DNA of 64,000 nt from Clostridiales bacterium (GCA_023663185.1 JAMPHY010000003.1:124001-188000), one strand, 5' to 3'; shown: positions 35,564-44,584, counted from the first letter of the stretch. Made by a program: numbers and translations. The notes: a model not told the origin generated them from the sequence alone.

Positions 35564-36925
35564 CTACTCCACATCCGGCTCATCCCCAATAAACACCAAA
35601 TTCAAAATATGCGCCAGCGGCTCTATCGCATTCATTATTTCTTCCACAGTATTATTCTGCGCCCCCAGCTCAATAAGTATGGATTTAGGGCGCAAATGCA
35701 GATTATAGCGATACGCTTTCAGATATATCCTTCTGGCAATCCCCGGATAATACTCATTACTCGCTATCTGGAGCTGAAATGAAAACGCAAGGTTATCTTC
35801 AATATAGGGGTTTTCCAGATATTCAATCGCCCCATTTTTCGCCGTGCGGCTTAAGCCGTTAAAAAACATAAACTGTGCTGTGGGCCTGCCCTGCAAATCC
35901 ACAACCAGTCTTTTATCTTCCGGCATTGCGTCTCTATGTAAATCAATCACAACTTCTATGGACGGATTATTTAATAACACCTGTTCTATTCCCGGAAGCG
36001 CATTACTGTACGCATAATCCCTCGATTCTGCGTCGTAGCTGACCGTATGGTGTATGACGTTATAACCGTATTTATCATGCAGTACCTGCGCAAGCTTATC
36101 TCCCGCTCCTACAATCGTAGTGGAACTGTCACCCTCTACAGAGTCCGCAAACGCCTCCTGCGAATGAGTATGATATATCAAAATCTGCGGATTTTCATTT
36201 CCCCCCTTCATGCGCATATCTTTTCTCAGCAGTTTATCCGCATCAAGAAGCTCCGCTCCCGCTTTTGTCGTCGAGTCTATGGCGTAGAAAGCCTTTACCA
36301 GTTCTTCGTAGCTTTGCAGGTTTTCCCATCTGTAACGGAACAGCGGTTCTTCTATCTCATGAAAAACTGAATAGTCCACGTTCGATTCTTCTGTCAATGT
36401 ATTTTCATTCACGCCCTCTCCTATGCCATGCTCCGCCTGAGCTGTCCCATTTTCTGCTAAAAACGCTTCTTCAAGGCTTTTATCAAGATGTATCGCATCG
36501 TCCCCGTATTCGAGCGAATCAGCATCGATATCCTTTTTATCTTCGTCCGTGCCTTCAAGCAGGAGTAATTCCTCATAGCTGCTCTCTCCCGCCGCCAGAT
36601 AAATATTGTCTTCGGGCTGTTCCATACCGTAAAGAAGCACCGGAAAATTATCCATTACAAGACGTTCAATTATATTGTAGCCATAATCTGTCTGTTCTGC
36701 CTCAATAGATGAAAGCGCCGGCAGGTAGACATTCATAATCGACTGTTCAAGCCATTGCTGTATTTTGCTGTCTTGCTCTTTTTGGGCACTCTCAAAAGCG
36801 CGGTACATTTCCCACATAAAAGACATGGCTGCCATAATACACAAAAGCGCCAGCAAAATACGCAGGATACCGCGCCCTATATGAAGCTGATTATTTTGTC
36901 TTAACCGTAACCATCTTTTTCTCAT
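35564..36925 (-). CDS. spoIIP: Stage II sporulation protein P
   Basis: A 453-residue protein with one N-terminal membrane segment (residues ~20-45, ILRILLALLCIMAAMSF), an acidic spacer, and a C-terminal SpoIIP hydrolase domain: ILIYHTHSQEAFADS with zinc His, VVIDLHRDAM with a second His, and a late ILIELGAQNN with the Glu. SpoIIP is an amidase/endopeptidase that thins septal peptidoglycan with SpoIID and SpoIIM during engulfment. It follows gpr by 63 bases, the usual Firmicute order. Confidence 0.94.
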   Translation of the reverse strand: MRKRWLRLRQNNQLHIGRGILRILLALLCIMAAMSFMWEMYRAFESAQKEQDSKIQQWLEQSIMNVYLPALSSIEAEQTDYGYNIIERLVMDNFPVLLYGMEQPEDNIYLAAGESSYEELLLLEGTDEDKKDIDADSLEYGDDAIHLDKSLEEAFLAENGTAQAEHGIGEGVNENTLTEESNVDYSVFHEIEEPLFRYRWENLQSYEELVKAFYAIDSTTKAGAELLDADKLLRKDMRMKGGNENPQILIYHTHSQEAFADSVEGDSSTTIVGAGDKLAQVLHDKYGYNVIHHTVSYDAESRDYAYSNALPGIEQVLLNNPSIEVVIDLHRDAMPEDKRLVVDLQGRPTAQFMFFNGLSRTAKNGAIEYLENPYIEDNLAFSFQLQIASNEYYPGIARRIYLKAYRYNLHLRPKSILIELGAQNNTVEEIMNAIEPLAHILNLVFIGDEPDVE

Positions 36926-36988
36926 ATATAATTTATATGCAGTATTACGGTTCAGACATGCAGAAATGATTTAACGATACCGATAAGA

Positions 36989-37861
36989 TTAGGCTTTGGA
37001 AAGGTCCAGCGCTTTATTCAATGCGTCGCAGAGAATGTGGGCAATCTGCTGCACCTGAAAATCCACGTCTTTACTTGTCACATACATGTTGTTAAGTTCC
37101 GATAAGGCGCTTGGATACTCGCCTATGGCGTCTCCTACGATTGTCGCGGCGTCTACCACGGTCGGCACGCCTATCGCCATGACCGGCACTTGAAGACTCT
37201 CTTTCGTAAGAGCGTTTCTATGGTTTCCTACGCCTGAACCGGGGTGAATACCGGTATCGGTTATCTGTATGGTGCGGTTTAAGCGTTTAGTTGACCTTGC
37301 CGCAAGCGCATCAATTACAATGACTTGGTCGGGGTGAGTCTGTTCAATAACACCTTTTATTATTTCCGCTGATTCCATTCCGGTCTTAGCCATGACGCCG
37401 GGCACCAGACTGCTTACCATGTGCATTTTAGAGCAATTATACGCCAGTTTTCCATATTCCATTACGATATGTCTATTGATGAAAAGATTATCCACCACGT
37501 CAGGACCTAATGAGTCCGCAGTTACGTCCCTGTTGCCAAGTCCTACCACGAGAATCGACTTTTCCTCCTCCGGCTCAGGCAGAAGATTTTTTATTTCCCT
37601 CGCCAGAATATCGGATATTTCCTGATGATAGTCGTCTTCCGGTTCAATCATGGCGGGAGCTTCAAGCGTCACATAGTTCCCCATAGGTTTGCCCATCGCC
37701 TTAGCGCCGTTTTTCGTTTCTATGATAACCTTCGTGATATGCACGTCACTATCTTTATCATAGTTTTCTTCTATTTTTACTCCGCGAATTTCATCTTCTT
37801 TTCCGTCAATACTTTCCTTAGCCTCTAACGCTAAGTCTGTTCTGACCTGAAACCAACCCAT
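36989..37861 (-). CDS. gpr: GPR germination protease
   Basis: A 290-residue protein with the GPR start (FQVRTDLALEAKE, containing the propeptide cleavage area), SILVVGLGNRDVTADSLGPDVVDN, GVMAKTGMESAEII, IVIDALAARSTKRLNRTIQI and HPGSGVGNHR. GPR degrades small acid-soluble spore proteins on germination and is made as a zymogen in the forespore. It is slightly shorter than the Bacillus enzyme (~370), as usual in Clostridia. Upstream lies divergent rpsT. Confidence 0.95.
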   Translation of the reverse strand: MGWFQVRTDLALEAKESIDGKEDEIRGVKIEENYDKDSDVHITKVIIETKNGAKAMGKPMGNYVTLEAPAMIEPEDDYHQEISDILAREIKNLLPEPEEEKSILVVGLGNRDVTADSLGPDVVDNLFINRHIVMEYGKLAYNCSKMHMVSSLVPGVMAKTGMESAEIIKGVIEQTHPDQVIVIDALAARSTKRLNRTIQITDTGIHPGSGVGNHRNALTKESLQVPVMAIGVPTVVDAATIVGDAIGEYPSALSELNNMYVTSKDVDFQVQQIAHILCDALNKALDLSKA

Positions 37862-37996
37862 ACCCTCATGTCCTCGTTTCTTCTTTCTGTGTTCTTAATT
37901 TATCATATGCAGTTAGCAAAGAATATGCCATGCCGCTTCGTGCAGGTAAAATGTATGATATGGCTTTAGTTTTAGCAGAAAATTTAAAAATATGTA

Positions 37997-38025
37997 TTGA
38001 CATAAATTGCGGCATATTTTACAAT
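37997..38025 (+). promoter_or_regulatory. Sigma-A promoter of rpsT
   Basis: TTGACA (37997-38002), exactly 17 bases, TACAAT (38020-38025), on the plus strand about 85 bases before the rpsT start. A strong vegetative promoter, as expected for a ribosomal protein gene. Confidence 0.85.
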
Positions 38026-38110
38026 AATATCTGTGTTTCCATTAAAACGTCCGTGTCCGGATTTAATGAAACACTTTCCTAAAAAAAGATTACAATAGGA
38101 GGTGTGCATC

Positions 38111-38374
38111 TTGGCTAATATCAAGTCTGCAAAGAAAAGGATTTTAGTAAACAGAACTAAGGCTGATAGAAATAAAGCTATCAAATCCGGCGTTAAGACT
38201 TCTGTTAAAAAGGTAAATGCTGCTATTGCCGCTAACGACAAGAACGCTGCAAAAGAAGCGCTGCTTGCTGCAACAGCTACCATTGATAAAGCCGCTTCTA
38301 AAGGTGTATTCCATAAGAATACAGCTTCAAGAAAAGTATCACGGCTGGCACAGGCAGTTAATAAGATGGCTTAA
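38111..38374 (+). CDS. rpsT: 30S ribosomal protein S20
   Basis: The start is TTG at 38111, 8 bases after AGGAGG, giving MANIKSAKKRILVNRTKA, the usual S20 start; a GTG three codons upstream overlaps the ribosome site and is unlikely. The 87-residue basic helical protein (RNKAIKSGVKTSVKKV, GVFHKNTASRKVSRL) has normal length. S20 binds 16S rRNA early in 30S assembly. It has its own promoter and terminator and is divergent from gpr. Confidence 0.97.
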   Translation: MANIKSAKKRILVNRTKADRNKAIKSGVKTSVKKVNAAIAANDKNAAKEALLAATATIDKAASKGVFHKNTASRKVSRLAQAVNKMA

Positions 38375-38421
38375 GGCTGCAAATTTATCTTATTAATTAT
38401 TATAAATTAAGAGAACTCATT

Positions 38422-38456
38422 AAAACAACTCATATTGTCCAGTGAGTTGTTTTTCT
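38422..38456 (+). terminator. Terminator of rpsT
   Basis: AAAACAACTCA / TGAGTTGTTTT with a 10-base loop, followed by TCTTT; partly bidirectional in sequence. It is 48 bases after rpsT and just before the PurF-like gene. Confidence 0.8.
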
Positions 38457-38479
38457 TTAAGGCAGAATGGAGGAATACA

Positions 38480-39886
38480 ATGGGCGGATTTTTTGGAGTA
38501 GCTTCAAAGGAAGACTGTACGTTTGATTTATTTTTTGGCACTGATTATCATTCCCATCTTGGCACAAGACGCGCCGGAATGGTAGTGTACGATAAGGAGA
38601 AGGGCTTTGACAGGGCTATACATAATATAGAAAATTCACCCTTTAGAACCAAATTTGATAAAGATGTAAACACCATGCACGGTAATATGGGAATAGGCTG
38701 TATATCGGACTATGAACCGCAGCCGTTAATTATCCGTTCACATCATGGCACCTATGCCATTACGACAGTTGGCAGGATAAATAATAAAGACGAAATCGAA
38801 AAAATGCTCTTTAAGAGCGGACATGCACATTTCATGGAACTGAGCGGGGGCGAAATCAACGCCACGGAACTTGTCGCCGCTATAATCAATCAAAAAGATA
38901 ATTTAATAGAGGGCTTGCAGTACGCGCAGGAATTAATCGAAGGTTCTATGACTATACTGCTGATGACTCCTAAAGGCATATACGCCGCGAGGGACCGTTT
39001 AGGGCGCACTCCCGTGACAATCGGTAAGAAAGACAACGCCTGCTGCATTTCTTTTGAAAGCTTTGCTTACCTGAATCTCGGCTATAACGAGCATAGGGAG
39101 CTTGGTCCGGGCGAGATAGCGATAGTCACGCCGGAAGGCGCAAGGACGCTTATTAGTGCCGGCAATGAGATGAAAATATGCACTTTTCTCTGGATTTACT
39201 ACGGCTATCCGTCCTCTTCTTATGAAGGTATCAGCGTGGAAAAAATGCGCTACAACTGCGGTTCCATGTTAGCAAAGCGCGACGACGCCAAACCTGATAT
39301 AGTAGCAGGAGTACCAGACTCCGGAACTGCGCATGCAATCGGCTACGCCAATGAGTCCGGAATCCCGTTTTCACGGCCTTTTGTCAAATACACACCTACA
39401 TGGCCGCGTTCGTTCATGCCTACCATTCAGAGTAAGCGCAACCTTATTGCCAAAATGAAACTCATTCCGGTGCATGACCTTATCAAAGACAGAAAGCTTC
39501 TGCTTATCGACGATTCTATCGTGCGCGGCACGCAGCTTCGGGAAACTACTGAATTTCTGTATCAAAGCGGAGCAAAAGAGGTACATATACGTCCTGCATG
39601 CCCGCCGTTGTTATTCGGCTGTAAGTACCTGAATTTTTCACGCTCAACATCAGAAATGGAGCTGATTACACGTCAGGTTATAAAAGATATCGAGGCAGAC
39701 AATAAATATCCGAATCTGTCGGCTTATGCAAATCCAGATTCCACGGAATATCAAGTTATGCTTGAAAAAATAAGAGAGAAGCTCAATTTCACTTCTCTGC
39801 GTTATCATCGTTTAGATGATATGATTGCCTCAGTAGGTATCGACAAATCCAAACTCTGTACATATTGCTGGGACGGCCGCGAATAG
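38480..39886 (+). CDS. PurF-like amidophosphoribosyltransferase homologue without the N-terminal Cys
   Basis: The start is ATG at 38480 behind GGAGGAA, giving MGGFFGVASKEDC and 468 residues. True PurF enzymes begin Met-Cys-Gly and use Cys1 to hydrolyse glutamine; here residue 2 is Gly, so glutaminase activity should be lost. The phosphoribosyltransferase half keeps the PRPP loop KLLLIDDSIVRGTQLRET and GVPDSGTAHAIGYA. Cysteines at KICTF, PACPP, FGCKY and a final CTYC fit the four [4Fe-4S] ligands of Bacillus-type PurF. It could use ammonia, bind PRPP as a regulator, or serve another pathway. No pur operon is nearby. Confidence 0.85.
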   Translation: MGGFFGVASKEDCTFDLFFGTDYHSHLGTRRAGMVVYDKEKGFDRAIHNIENSPFRTKFDKDVNTMHGNMGIGCISDYEPQPLIIRSHHGTYAITTVGRINNKDEIEKMLFKSGHAHFMELSGGEINATELVAAIINQKDNLIEGLQYAQELIEGSMTILLMTPKGIYAARDRLGRTPVTIGKKDNACCISFESFAYLNLGYNEHRELGPGEIAIVTPEGARTLISAGNEMKICTFLWIYYGYPSSSYEGISVEKMRYNCGSMLAKRDDAKPDIVAGVPDSGTAHAIGYANESGIPFSRPFVKYTPTWPRSFMPTIQSKRNLIAKMKLIPVHDLIKDRKLLLIDDSIVRGTQLRETTEFLYQSGAKEVHIRPACPPLLFGCKYLNFSRSTSEMELITRQVIKDIEADNKYPNLSAYANPDSTEYQVMLEKIREKLNFTSLRYHRLDDMIASVGIDKSKLCTYCWDGRE

Positions 39887-39898
39887 CCGTCCCTTTTT
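39870..39898 (+). terminator. Terminator of the PurF-like gene
   Basis: GGGACGGC / GCCGTCCC stem with the TAG stop in the loop, followed by TTTTT. Because the stop codon is in the hairpin, terminating ribosomes would cover it. Confidence 0.9.
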
Positions 39899-39903
39899 AA
39901 TTT

Positions 39904-40827
39904 CTATTGTTTCAGGAAGCCGTTGATAATCTGCTCTTCCGCCTCCGCTTCCGTAAGCCCTAAAGTCATCAGCTTAATAATCTGCTCTCCTGCAATCTTG
40001 CCGATTGCCGCCTCATGTATAAGCGCCGCATCTATATCGTTTGCCTCAAGCTGCGGAATCGCGAGTATCCTTGCTTTATCCATGATAATTGCGTCGCACT
40101 CGGTATGTCCGCTGCATTGTACATTGCCAATGATACGGGAGTCAAACTTCTGATACGAGGTATCTTTTGCCACAGAGCGCGAAACAACGTCCGCGCCGGC
40201 GCCCTCGCCGTTAAGCTCCACTTCATAACTACTAATCGCCTGCTGCTCTCCATGCGTCATTAGGCGCTCATGCACTACAAGACGCGCTCCGGCGCCGACC
40301 TTCGCTATTGTCTTTCTCTCAGTCGAGTCCACGCCCTTAATCTGCACCATTTCCATTTCCATGAAACTTCCGTCTTCCATATAGACTTCCGTGACCGGAT
40401 TTAAAATTCGCTTACCCGCACCGTCGCCTGAGCCGTAATGCTTCTCGACATACTTAACTTTGGAATTTTTTCCCAGATAAAAACGGTGTACGCCGTCATG
40501 CTGCGAATCCTGCCCGCCGCAGTTGTCTATGCCGCAGCCTGCCACGATTACCACGTCTGCGTCTGCGCCCACATAAAAATCATTATAAACCGTTTCCTTA
40601 ATACCACTTTGACTTAAAACCACGGGAATATGAACGCTCTCATTCTTAGTTCCTTCTTTTATCCGAATGTCTATGCCGCTTTTATCCTGCTTGGAGACAA
40701 TATCGATATTTGCCGTGGTATTTCTGCCCTCAAGCTGTCCGTTGGCACGGATATTATAAGCGCCTTCCGGAACCTTATGCAAGTCTGCCACTTCTTCTAA
40801 GAGACGTTTCTGTATTGTGTCAATCAT
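39904..40827 (-). CDS. SufB/SufD-family Fe-S scaffold protein, short form
   Basis: A 307-residue SufBD-core protein: a right-handed beta-helix region (DVVIVAGCGIDNCGGQDSQH, VEKHYGSGDGAGKRI, GGNxQ-like late VQCSGHTECDAI) and the conserved end (LIHEAAIGKIAGEQIIKLMTLGLTEAEAEEQII). Full SufB is ~470 residues; this short form pairs only with the SufC-like ATPase that overlaps its start by 8 bases. No SufS, SufU or SufD lies nearby. The two-gene layout matches minimal SufBC-type (SMS-like) Fe-S assembly machines described in anaerobes. It would assemble clusters in the cytoplasm. Confidence 0.88.
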   Translation of the reverse strand: MIDTIQKRLLEEVADLHKVPEGAYNIRANGQLEGRNTTANIDIVSKQDKSGIDIRIKEGTKNESVHIPVVLSQSGIKETVYNDFYVGADADVVIVAGCGIDNCGGQDSQHDGVHRFYLGKNSKVKYVEKHYGSGDGAGKRILNPVTEVYMEDGSFMEMEMVQIKGVDSTERKTIAKVGAGARLVVHERLMTHGEQQAISSYEVELNGEGAGADVVSRSVAKDTSYQKFDSRIIGNVQCSGHTECDAIIMDKARILAIPQLEANDIDAALIHEAAIGKIAGEQIIKLMTLGLTEAEAEEQIINGFLKQ

Positions 40828-41584
40828 ATGCTTTTTTCCCTCCGTTTACTTCATTTCCCGTACATAGATTTATCGCGGAGGGCGTTCCTAGAAGCTTGGG
40901 CAAAATTGCGTCCTTATTTCCCTTATCTGCAATCCTGCCGTCCACAATCACTATAATTTCATCGGCAATATTCAAAATCCTCTCCTGATGTGAAATAATA
41001 AGGATAGAGCCGTTCCCGTTCTTTTTCTGCATTCTCTCAAAAACATGTATCAAATTCTGAAAGCTCCACAAATCAATCCCTGCCTCCGGCTCGTCGAATA
41101 CGGAAAGTCTGCTTCCCCGCGCTAAGAGCGTCGCAATCTCTATACGTTTAAGTTCGCCGCCTGAAAGACTGGCGTTTACTTCACGGTTGATATAATCCCT
41201 CGCGCACAGTCCGACCTCGGAAAGATATTCGCAGGCGTCGGAAGCGGATAATTTTCTACCCGACGCAATCCGCAGCAGGTCCAGCACTTCAATGCCTTTG
41301 AAGCGCACCGGCTGTTGAAAGGCGAAGCCTATCCCTAAGCCTGCGCGCTCTGTAATGCTCTTATCCGTAATATCGACTCCGTCAAAATATATTCGTCCCG
41401 CCGTTGGCTTCTCAATTCCCGCAATCAGCTTGGCAAGCGTGGATTTACCGCTGCCGTTAGGTCCTGTAATTACCACGAATTTACGCTCGTCAACCGTTAA
41501 GCTGATATCGCGCACTATTTCTTTATGACTGTTTTCTTTATCTTCGTCTGAGACTTCAAAAGATATATTCTTAAGCTCCAGCAT
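40820..41584 (-). CDS. SufC-like ABC ATPase
   Basis: The start is ATG at 41584 (MLELKNISFEV) behind AGAGGTG. The 254-residue ATPase has Walker A GPNGSGKSTLAK, a Q-loop FAFQQPVRFKG, signature LSGGELKRIEIA and Walker B LSVFDEPEAGIDLWS, with the SufC-type DEPEAGID, and the H-loop ISHQER. It partners the SufB-like protein encoded next to it with an 8-base overlap. SufC hydrolyses ATP to open the scaffold for cluster assembly rather than to drive transport. Confidence 0.9.
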   Translation of the reverse strand: MLELKNISFEVSDEDKENSHKEIVRDISLTVDERKFVVITGPNGSGKSTLAKLIAGIEKPTAGRIYFDGVDITDKSITERAGLGIGFAFQQPVRFKGIEVLDLLRIASGRKLSASDACEYLSEVGLCARDYINREVNASLSGGELKRIEIATLLARGSRLSVFDEPEAGIDLWSFQNLIHVFERMQKKNGNGSILIISHQERILNIADEIIVIVDGRIADKGNKDAILPKLLGTPSAINLCTGNEVNGGKKAYD

Positions 41585-41716
41585 TATTGCACCTCTGTAT
41601 CTATAGTATTTTCTTTGCCTATATATCATATATCTTTTTGAGTGTGTGTGTAAAGATTTTTGTGTAAAGTTTTTATAATATTATAGTAGTTTAGCCAGCG
41701 GAGCGGCTTTTATGTT

Positions 41717-42598
41717 CTATTCCAGATTCAGCTTCTTCGTCATCATGTGAAGATTGATGAAATACATCGCCACCCCTATAATGATTGTGATAATCAATGT
41801 TAAATTCATGGTCGGGGACATCATGCCAAAAGCTGTGTATTTCCTCTTGTACGAAACGGTATTCAGCATTCTTCCATACATCGGCAAGATGGCTATAAAC
41901 GACACAAGAATCTGCTGGATAAACTGTACCGCTATATATGCTGCTATGGCTCCGATAACACGATGCTTGGCATAAAGCTGTCCGAGTGAGACGCAGCCTA
42001 AAACCGTAATGATATTAGAAATCAATGACACCAGATAAAAAACAAGCATATACGCAACATACGCGCCGAGGCTTATTCCCATATAATCTTTAAAATTGTC
42101 GAACGCCAGCGCCATTGCCCTTGACATTTCTCTGCGCATGTCAGCAATATCAGCAGCACTCGCACTGTCCTTAGCTGCGGCAATCGCCAGAATATGATCT
42201 ATACCCACATTTAAAATAACAATTATGGTCACAAACATAACCAGCACCGTAGCCAATACCATAAGGAATGAAGCAATAATTTTAACATTCAGTATCTTCT
42301 GCGCCGAAACCGGAAGCGTATGCGTCAGATAGCCCTGATCGCTGTAACAGGTCTTATAAAACCGTATCGCTACAATCAGTATCACTCCCAGTGAACAGCC
42401 TATGAGTCCGAAATAGTACAGCATGATGGAAACAACCAACGAGAATACGGAATACCCTTCAAACGCCTCATCAAATTGCGGGTTAATACTTAATATTATG
42501 CCGCATGTCAGCGCCGTCGTTCCAAGCATTACTATCAACATAACCAGTAAAGGAAATCTAAATCCCTTCCATTCGTATTTAAAAAGTTTTCCTAACAT
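41717..42598 (-). CDS. ABC-2-type transporter permease
   Basis: A 293-residue membrane protein with a cytoplasmic start (MLGKLFKYEWKGFRF) and six hydrophobic segments, at about 16-38, 48-75, 105-130, 175-205, 210-235 and 255-285. It overlaps the ATPase gene by 7 bases, so the two form one transporter. Operons with a YtrA-type GntR regulator commonly export or sense cell-envelope compounds such as antibiotics. The substrate is unknown. Confidence 0.85.
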   Translation of the reverse strand: MLGKLFKYEWKGFRFPLLVMLIVMLGTTALTCGIILSINPQFDEAFEGYSVFSLVVSIMLYYFGLIGCSLGVILIVAIRFYKTCYSDQGYLTHTLPVSAQKILNVKIIASFLMVLATVLVMFVTIIVILNVGIDHILAIAAAKDSASAADIADMRREMSRAMALAFDNFKDYMGISLGAYVAYMLVFYLVSLISNIITVLGCVSLGQLYAKHRVIGAIAAYIAVQFIQQILVSFIAILPMYGRMLNTVSYKRKYTAFGMMSPTMNLTLIITIIIGVAMYFINLHMMTKKLNLE

Positions 42599-43326
42599 GC
42601 GTACACCTCCCTAAAATAAGCGTCTACCGACTTGCCCATTTGTCCTCTTATGGACTCGACAGACGTATACAGCATAAGTGAACCATTTTTCATAAAAATC
42701 ACATCGTCTAGTACATTTTCAATATCTGATATCAGATGTGTAGATAAAATAATCGTCGAACCGGGGTTATAGTTAGTTATAATCGTGCGCAGGATATAAT
42801 CTCTTGCCGCAGGATCAACTCCGGCTATCGGCTCGTCAAGTATATAGAGCTGCGCCTGCCTGCTCATAACCAATATTAACTGCACTTTTTCCTTCGTGCC
42901 CTTCGATAAGGTCTTAAGCCTTGCTTCTATATTAATGCCAAGAGCACTCAACATCTGAAAAGCTTTATCAGCCGAAAAATCCTCATAGAAATCCGCATAA
43001 TATTCAACCATCTGCATTACTTTCATGCTGTTGTCAAGGCATGTGCGCTCTGGAAGATAAGATATAACCTTCTTAGTCTCCGCGCACGGATTTAAACCGT
43101 TTATCAGCACTTCGCCGCTTGTCGGCTCAAGCAGTCCATTTATCATCTTTATCAAAGTAGTTTTGCCGCAGCCGTTTGGTCCCAGCAGCCCGATTATTCT
43201 GCCTCTCGGTATGTTCAGACTCATATGGAACACGGACATATAGCTGCCCATGCCGGGGTAGCGTTTACAGATATCATTAAGCTGTAAAAGCGGCATTTGT
43301 TCGTAAATCATGGTATTGCTATCCAT
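42592..43326 (-). CDS. ABC transporter ATP-binding protein
   Basis: A 244-residue ATPase: Walker A GLLGPNGCGKTTLIK, Q-loop region SYLPERTCLDNSMKV, a diverged signature LSKGTKEKVQLIL instead of LSGGQ, and Walker B LYILDEPIAGVDPAAR with H-loop STHLISDIE. The signature variant is common in YtrB-like subunits. It lies between the GntR-type regulator (22 bases upstream) and its permease. Confidence 0.92.
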   Translation of the reverse strand: MDSNTMIYEQMPLLQLNDICKRYPGMGSYMSVFHMSLNIPRGRIIGLLGPNGCGKTTLIKMINGLLEPTSGEVLINGLNPCAETKKVISYLPERTCLDNSMKVMQMVEYYADFYEDFSADKAFQMLSALGINIEARLKTLSKGTKEKVQLILVMSRQAQLYILDEPIAGVDPAARDYILRTIITNYNPGSTIILSTHLISDIENVLDDVIFMKNGSLMLYTSVESIRGQMGKSVDAYFREVYAC

Positions 43327-43348
43327 TCTTTTTCCTCCCTCAAGGTAA

Positions 43349-43711
43349 TTATTTCTGTATTGTATTATTTATCAGCGTCATAGCTTCTTTATCCGAATAC
43401 CCAAGCTCACGCATATTCGCAAAAAAGTTATTTATCTGTTTCATTGCCAGTCCATGCCTAGCGTTGCCAATCATCTGCATATCTTCCGTTACAATGCGCC
43501 CGGTATTGCGCTGCGTCACGACAAGCCCGCTGTGTTCCAGTTCGGTAAACGCCCGCTGCATCGTATTCGGGTTGACATTCGCTTCCGCCGCCAAATCTCT
43601 TACGCTCGGCAGGCGGGTTCCTGCTTTGTATACGCCGCATACGATACGCACGAGTATCTTATCATATAGCTGCGTATAGATAGGACGGTCAGAATCCATT
43701 TCCCATGCCAT
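43349..43711 (-). CDS. GntR-family regulator, YtrA type
   Basis: A 120-residue protein with an N-terminal winged helix-turn-helix (RPIYTQLYDKILVRIVCGVY, LPSVRDLAAEANVNPNTMQRAF) and a short ~40-residue helical dimerisation tail instead of a ligand domain, the mark of the YtrA subgroup. These repress their own ABC-transporter operon. A perfect palindrome overlaps the operon's transcription start. It is the first gene of the three-gene operon. Confidence 0.93.
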   Translation of the reverse strand: MAWEMDSDRPIYTQLYDKILVRIVCGVYKAGTRLPSVRDLAAEANVNPNTMQRAFTELEHSGLVVTQRNTGRIVTEDMQMIGNARHGLAMKQINNFFANMRELGYSDKEAMTLINNTIQK

Positions 43712-43765
43712 ATTTGCTCCTCCTTTTTGTAGTTGTCAATTAATTGCGGAATTGTGTATTATTCA

Positions 43766-43808
43766 ATTAGTACACTAATACAATAATACATATGTGTAGG
43801 GTTGTCAA
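43766..43808 (-). promoter_or_regulatory. Promoter and operator of the GntR/ABC operon
   Basis: TTGACA (43803-43808), 17 bases, TATTGT (43780-43785) on the minus strand, directly followed by the palindrome ATTAGTGTACTAAT (43766-43779), which would cover the start of transcription. Its place fits autorepression by the GntR-type protein. Confidence 0.75.
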
Positions 43809-43867
43809 TAGGGATTTGTAAAAAGTTTCTATATTTTATTTTATGTGTGAAGTGAATATTTAAAAAG

Positions 43868-43916
43868 TCCTATAAATTTATGGTTTATAGGACTTGCATG
43901 GTTTATTGCATAGTTA
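43868..43916 (-). terminator. Terminator-containing 49-bp direct repeat, copy 1
   Basis: It contains the hairpin TCCTATAAA / TTTATAGGA and lies 16 bases after the hicB stop. The same 49 bases recur without change at 44650-44698. Confidence 0.8.
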
Positions 43917-43931
43917 CTTCTTTTTTACGGC

Positions 43932-44309
43932 TCAAACAATTTGTTGTAACCCTGTATTAGATATAACATTTCCGTCAACATATGCCTGAATTGCCTTTTC
44001 AACTGTACTATTTAACGTCATTCCATTTTTTAAAGCATAAAGCGCAATCCTTTTATGCAAATCAGGCTGTATCCTAATGTTAAAAGTTCCCTTATATTCT
44101 TTATCCGGATTCTTACCTACTTCCTGACAAAACTCCAAATAATCATCAACTGCTGCATGAAATTCCTGCTCAATTGTTTGTGGATCCTTGCTTTCAAAAT
44201 TAATAAAATCATTTATTCCTTCTATTTTTCCACTAAGTACAAATGTTTCAGCATCAAACTCAATTGTTGTATGATATCCTTTATATTCCAAAATGTTTTT
44301 TTTATTCAT
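43932..44309 (-). CDS. hicB: HicB-family antitoxin
   Basis: A 125-residue protein. Residues 1-60 are the partial RNase H-like HicB fold (NILEYKGYHTTIEFDAETFVLSGKI, DPQTIEQEFHAAVDDYLEFC). The C-terminal part is a ribbon-helix-helix DNA-binding region (GTFNIRIQPDLHKRIALYALKNG). It overlaps hicA by 4 bases. HicB binds and blocks the HicA mRNA interferase and represses the operon, and here the toxin gene comes first. A palindrome next to the hicA promoter is the likely operator. Confidence 0.9.
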   Translation of the reverse strand: MNKKNILEYKGYHTTIEFDAETFVLSGKIEGINDFINFESKDPQTIEQEFHAAVDDYLEFCQEVGKNPDKEYKGTFNIRIQPDLHKRIALYALKNGMTLNSTVEKAIQAYVDGNVISNTGLQQIV

Positions 44310-44563
44310 AATTCACCTATACCTTTTAAGTAATCAACCAAGTCACTTACTGCACCCTTATCCATATTATCGTCCGGATGTGGTTTATGAAGCAAAATTG
44401 CCGTCTTATCGCTTTCTCTATAAAAACGCACTCTCGAACCAGACGTCTTTCCTTTATTATACTCCTCAAATCCCATTTTACCCAATAAATATCGTGCTTC
44501 TGTATAAGTATAATCCTTAGGTTTCTGTAATATTCGTTCTTTAGCTTTATCAAATTTACTCAT
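44306..44563 (-). CDS. hicA: HicA-family mRNA interferase toxin
   Basis: An 85-residue protein with the HicA dsRBD-like fold: YTEARYLLGKMGFEEYNKG, GSRVRFYRE and LLHKPHPDD, the His-rich end of the conserved core. HicA cleaves mRNA independent of the ribosome until bound by HicB. The active-site His of characterised HicA proteins usually follows a Gly (G-x-H); here LLHKPH is the clearest His motif, so activity is likely but unproved. Confidence 0.88.
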   Translation of the reverse strand: MSKFDKAKERILQKPKDYTYTEARYLLGKMGFEEYNKGKTSGSRVRFYRESDKTAILLHKPHPDDNMDKGAVSDLVDYLKGIGEL

Positions 44564-44584
44564 TATTTATAGCATCATCTCCTT

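Noticed and set aside
37922-37945. Half palindromic element upstream of gpr
   Set aside because: GCGGCATGGCATATT resembles one arm, but no partner arm or centre is present.
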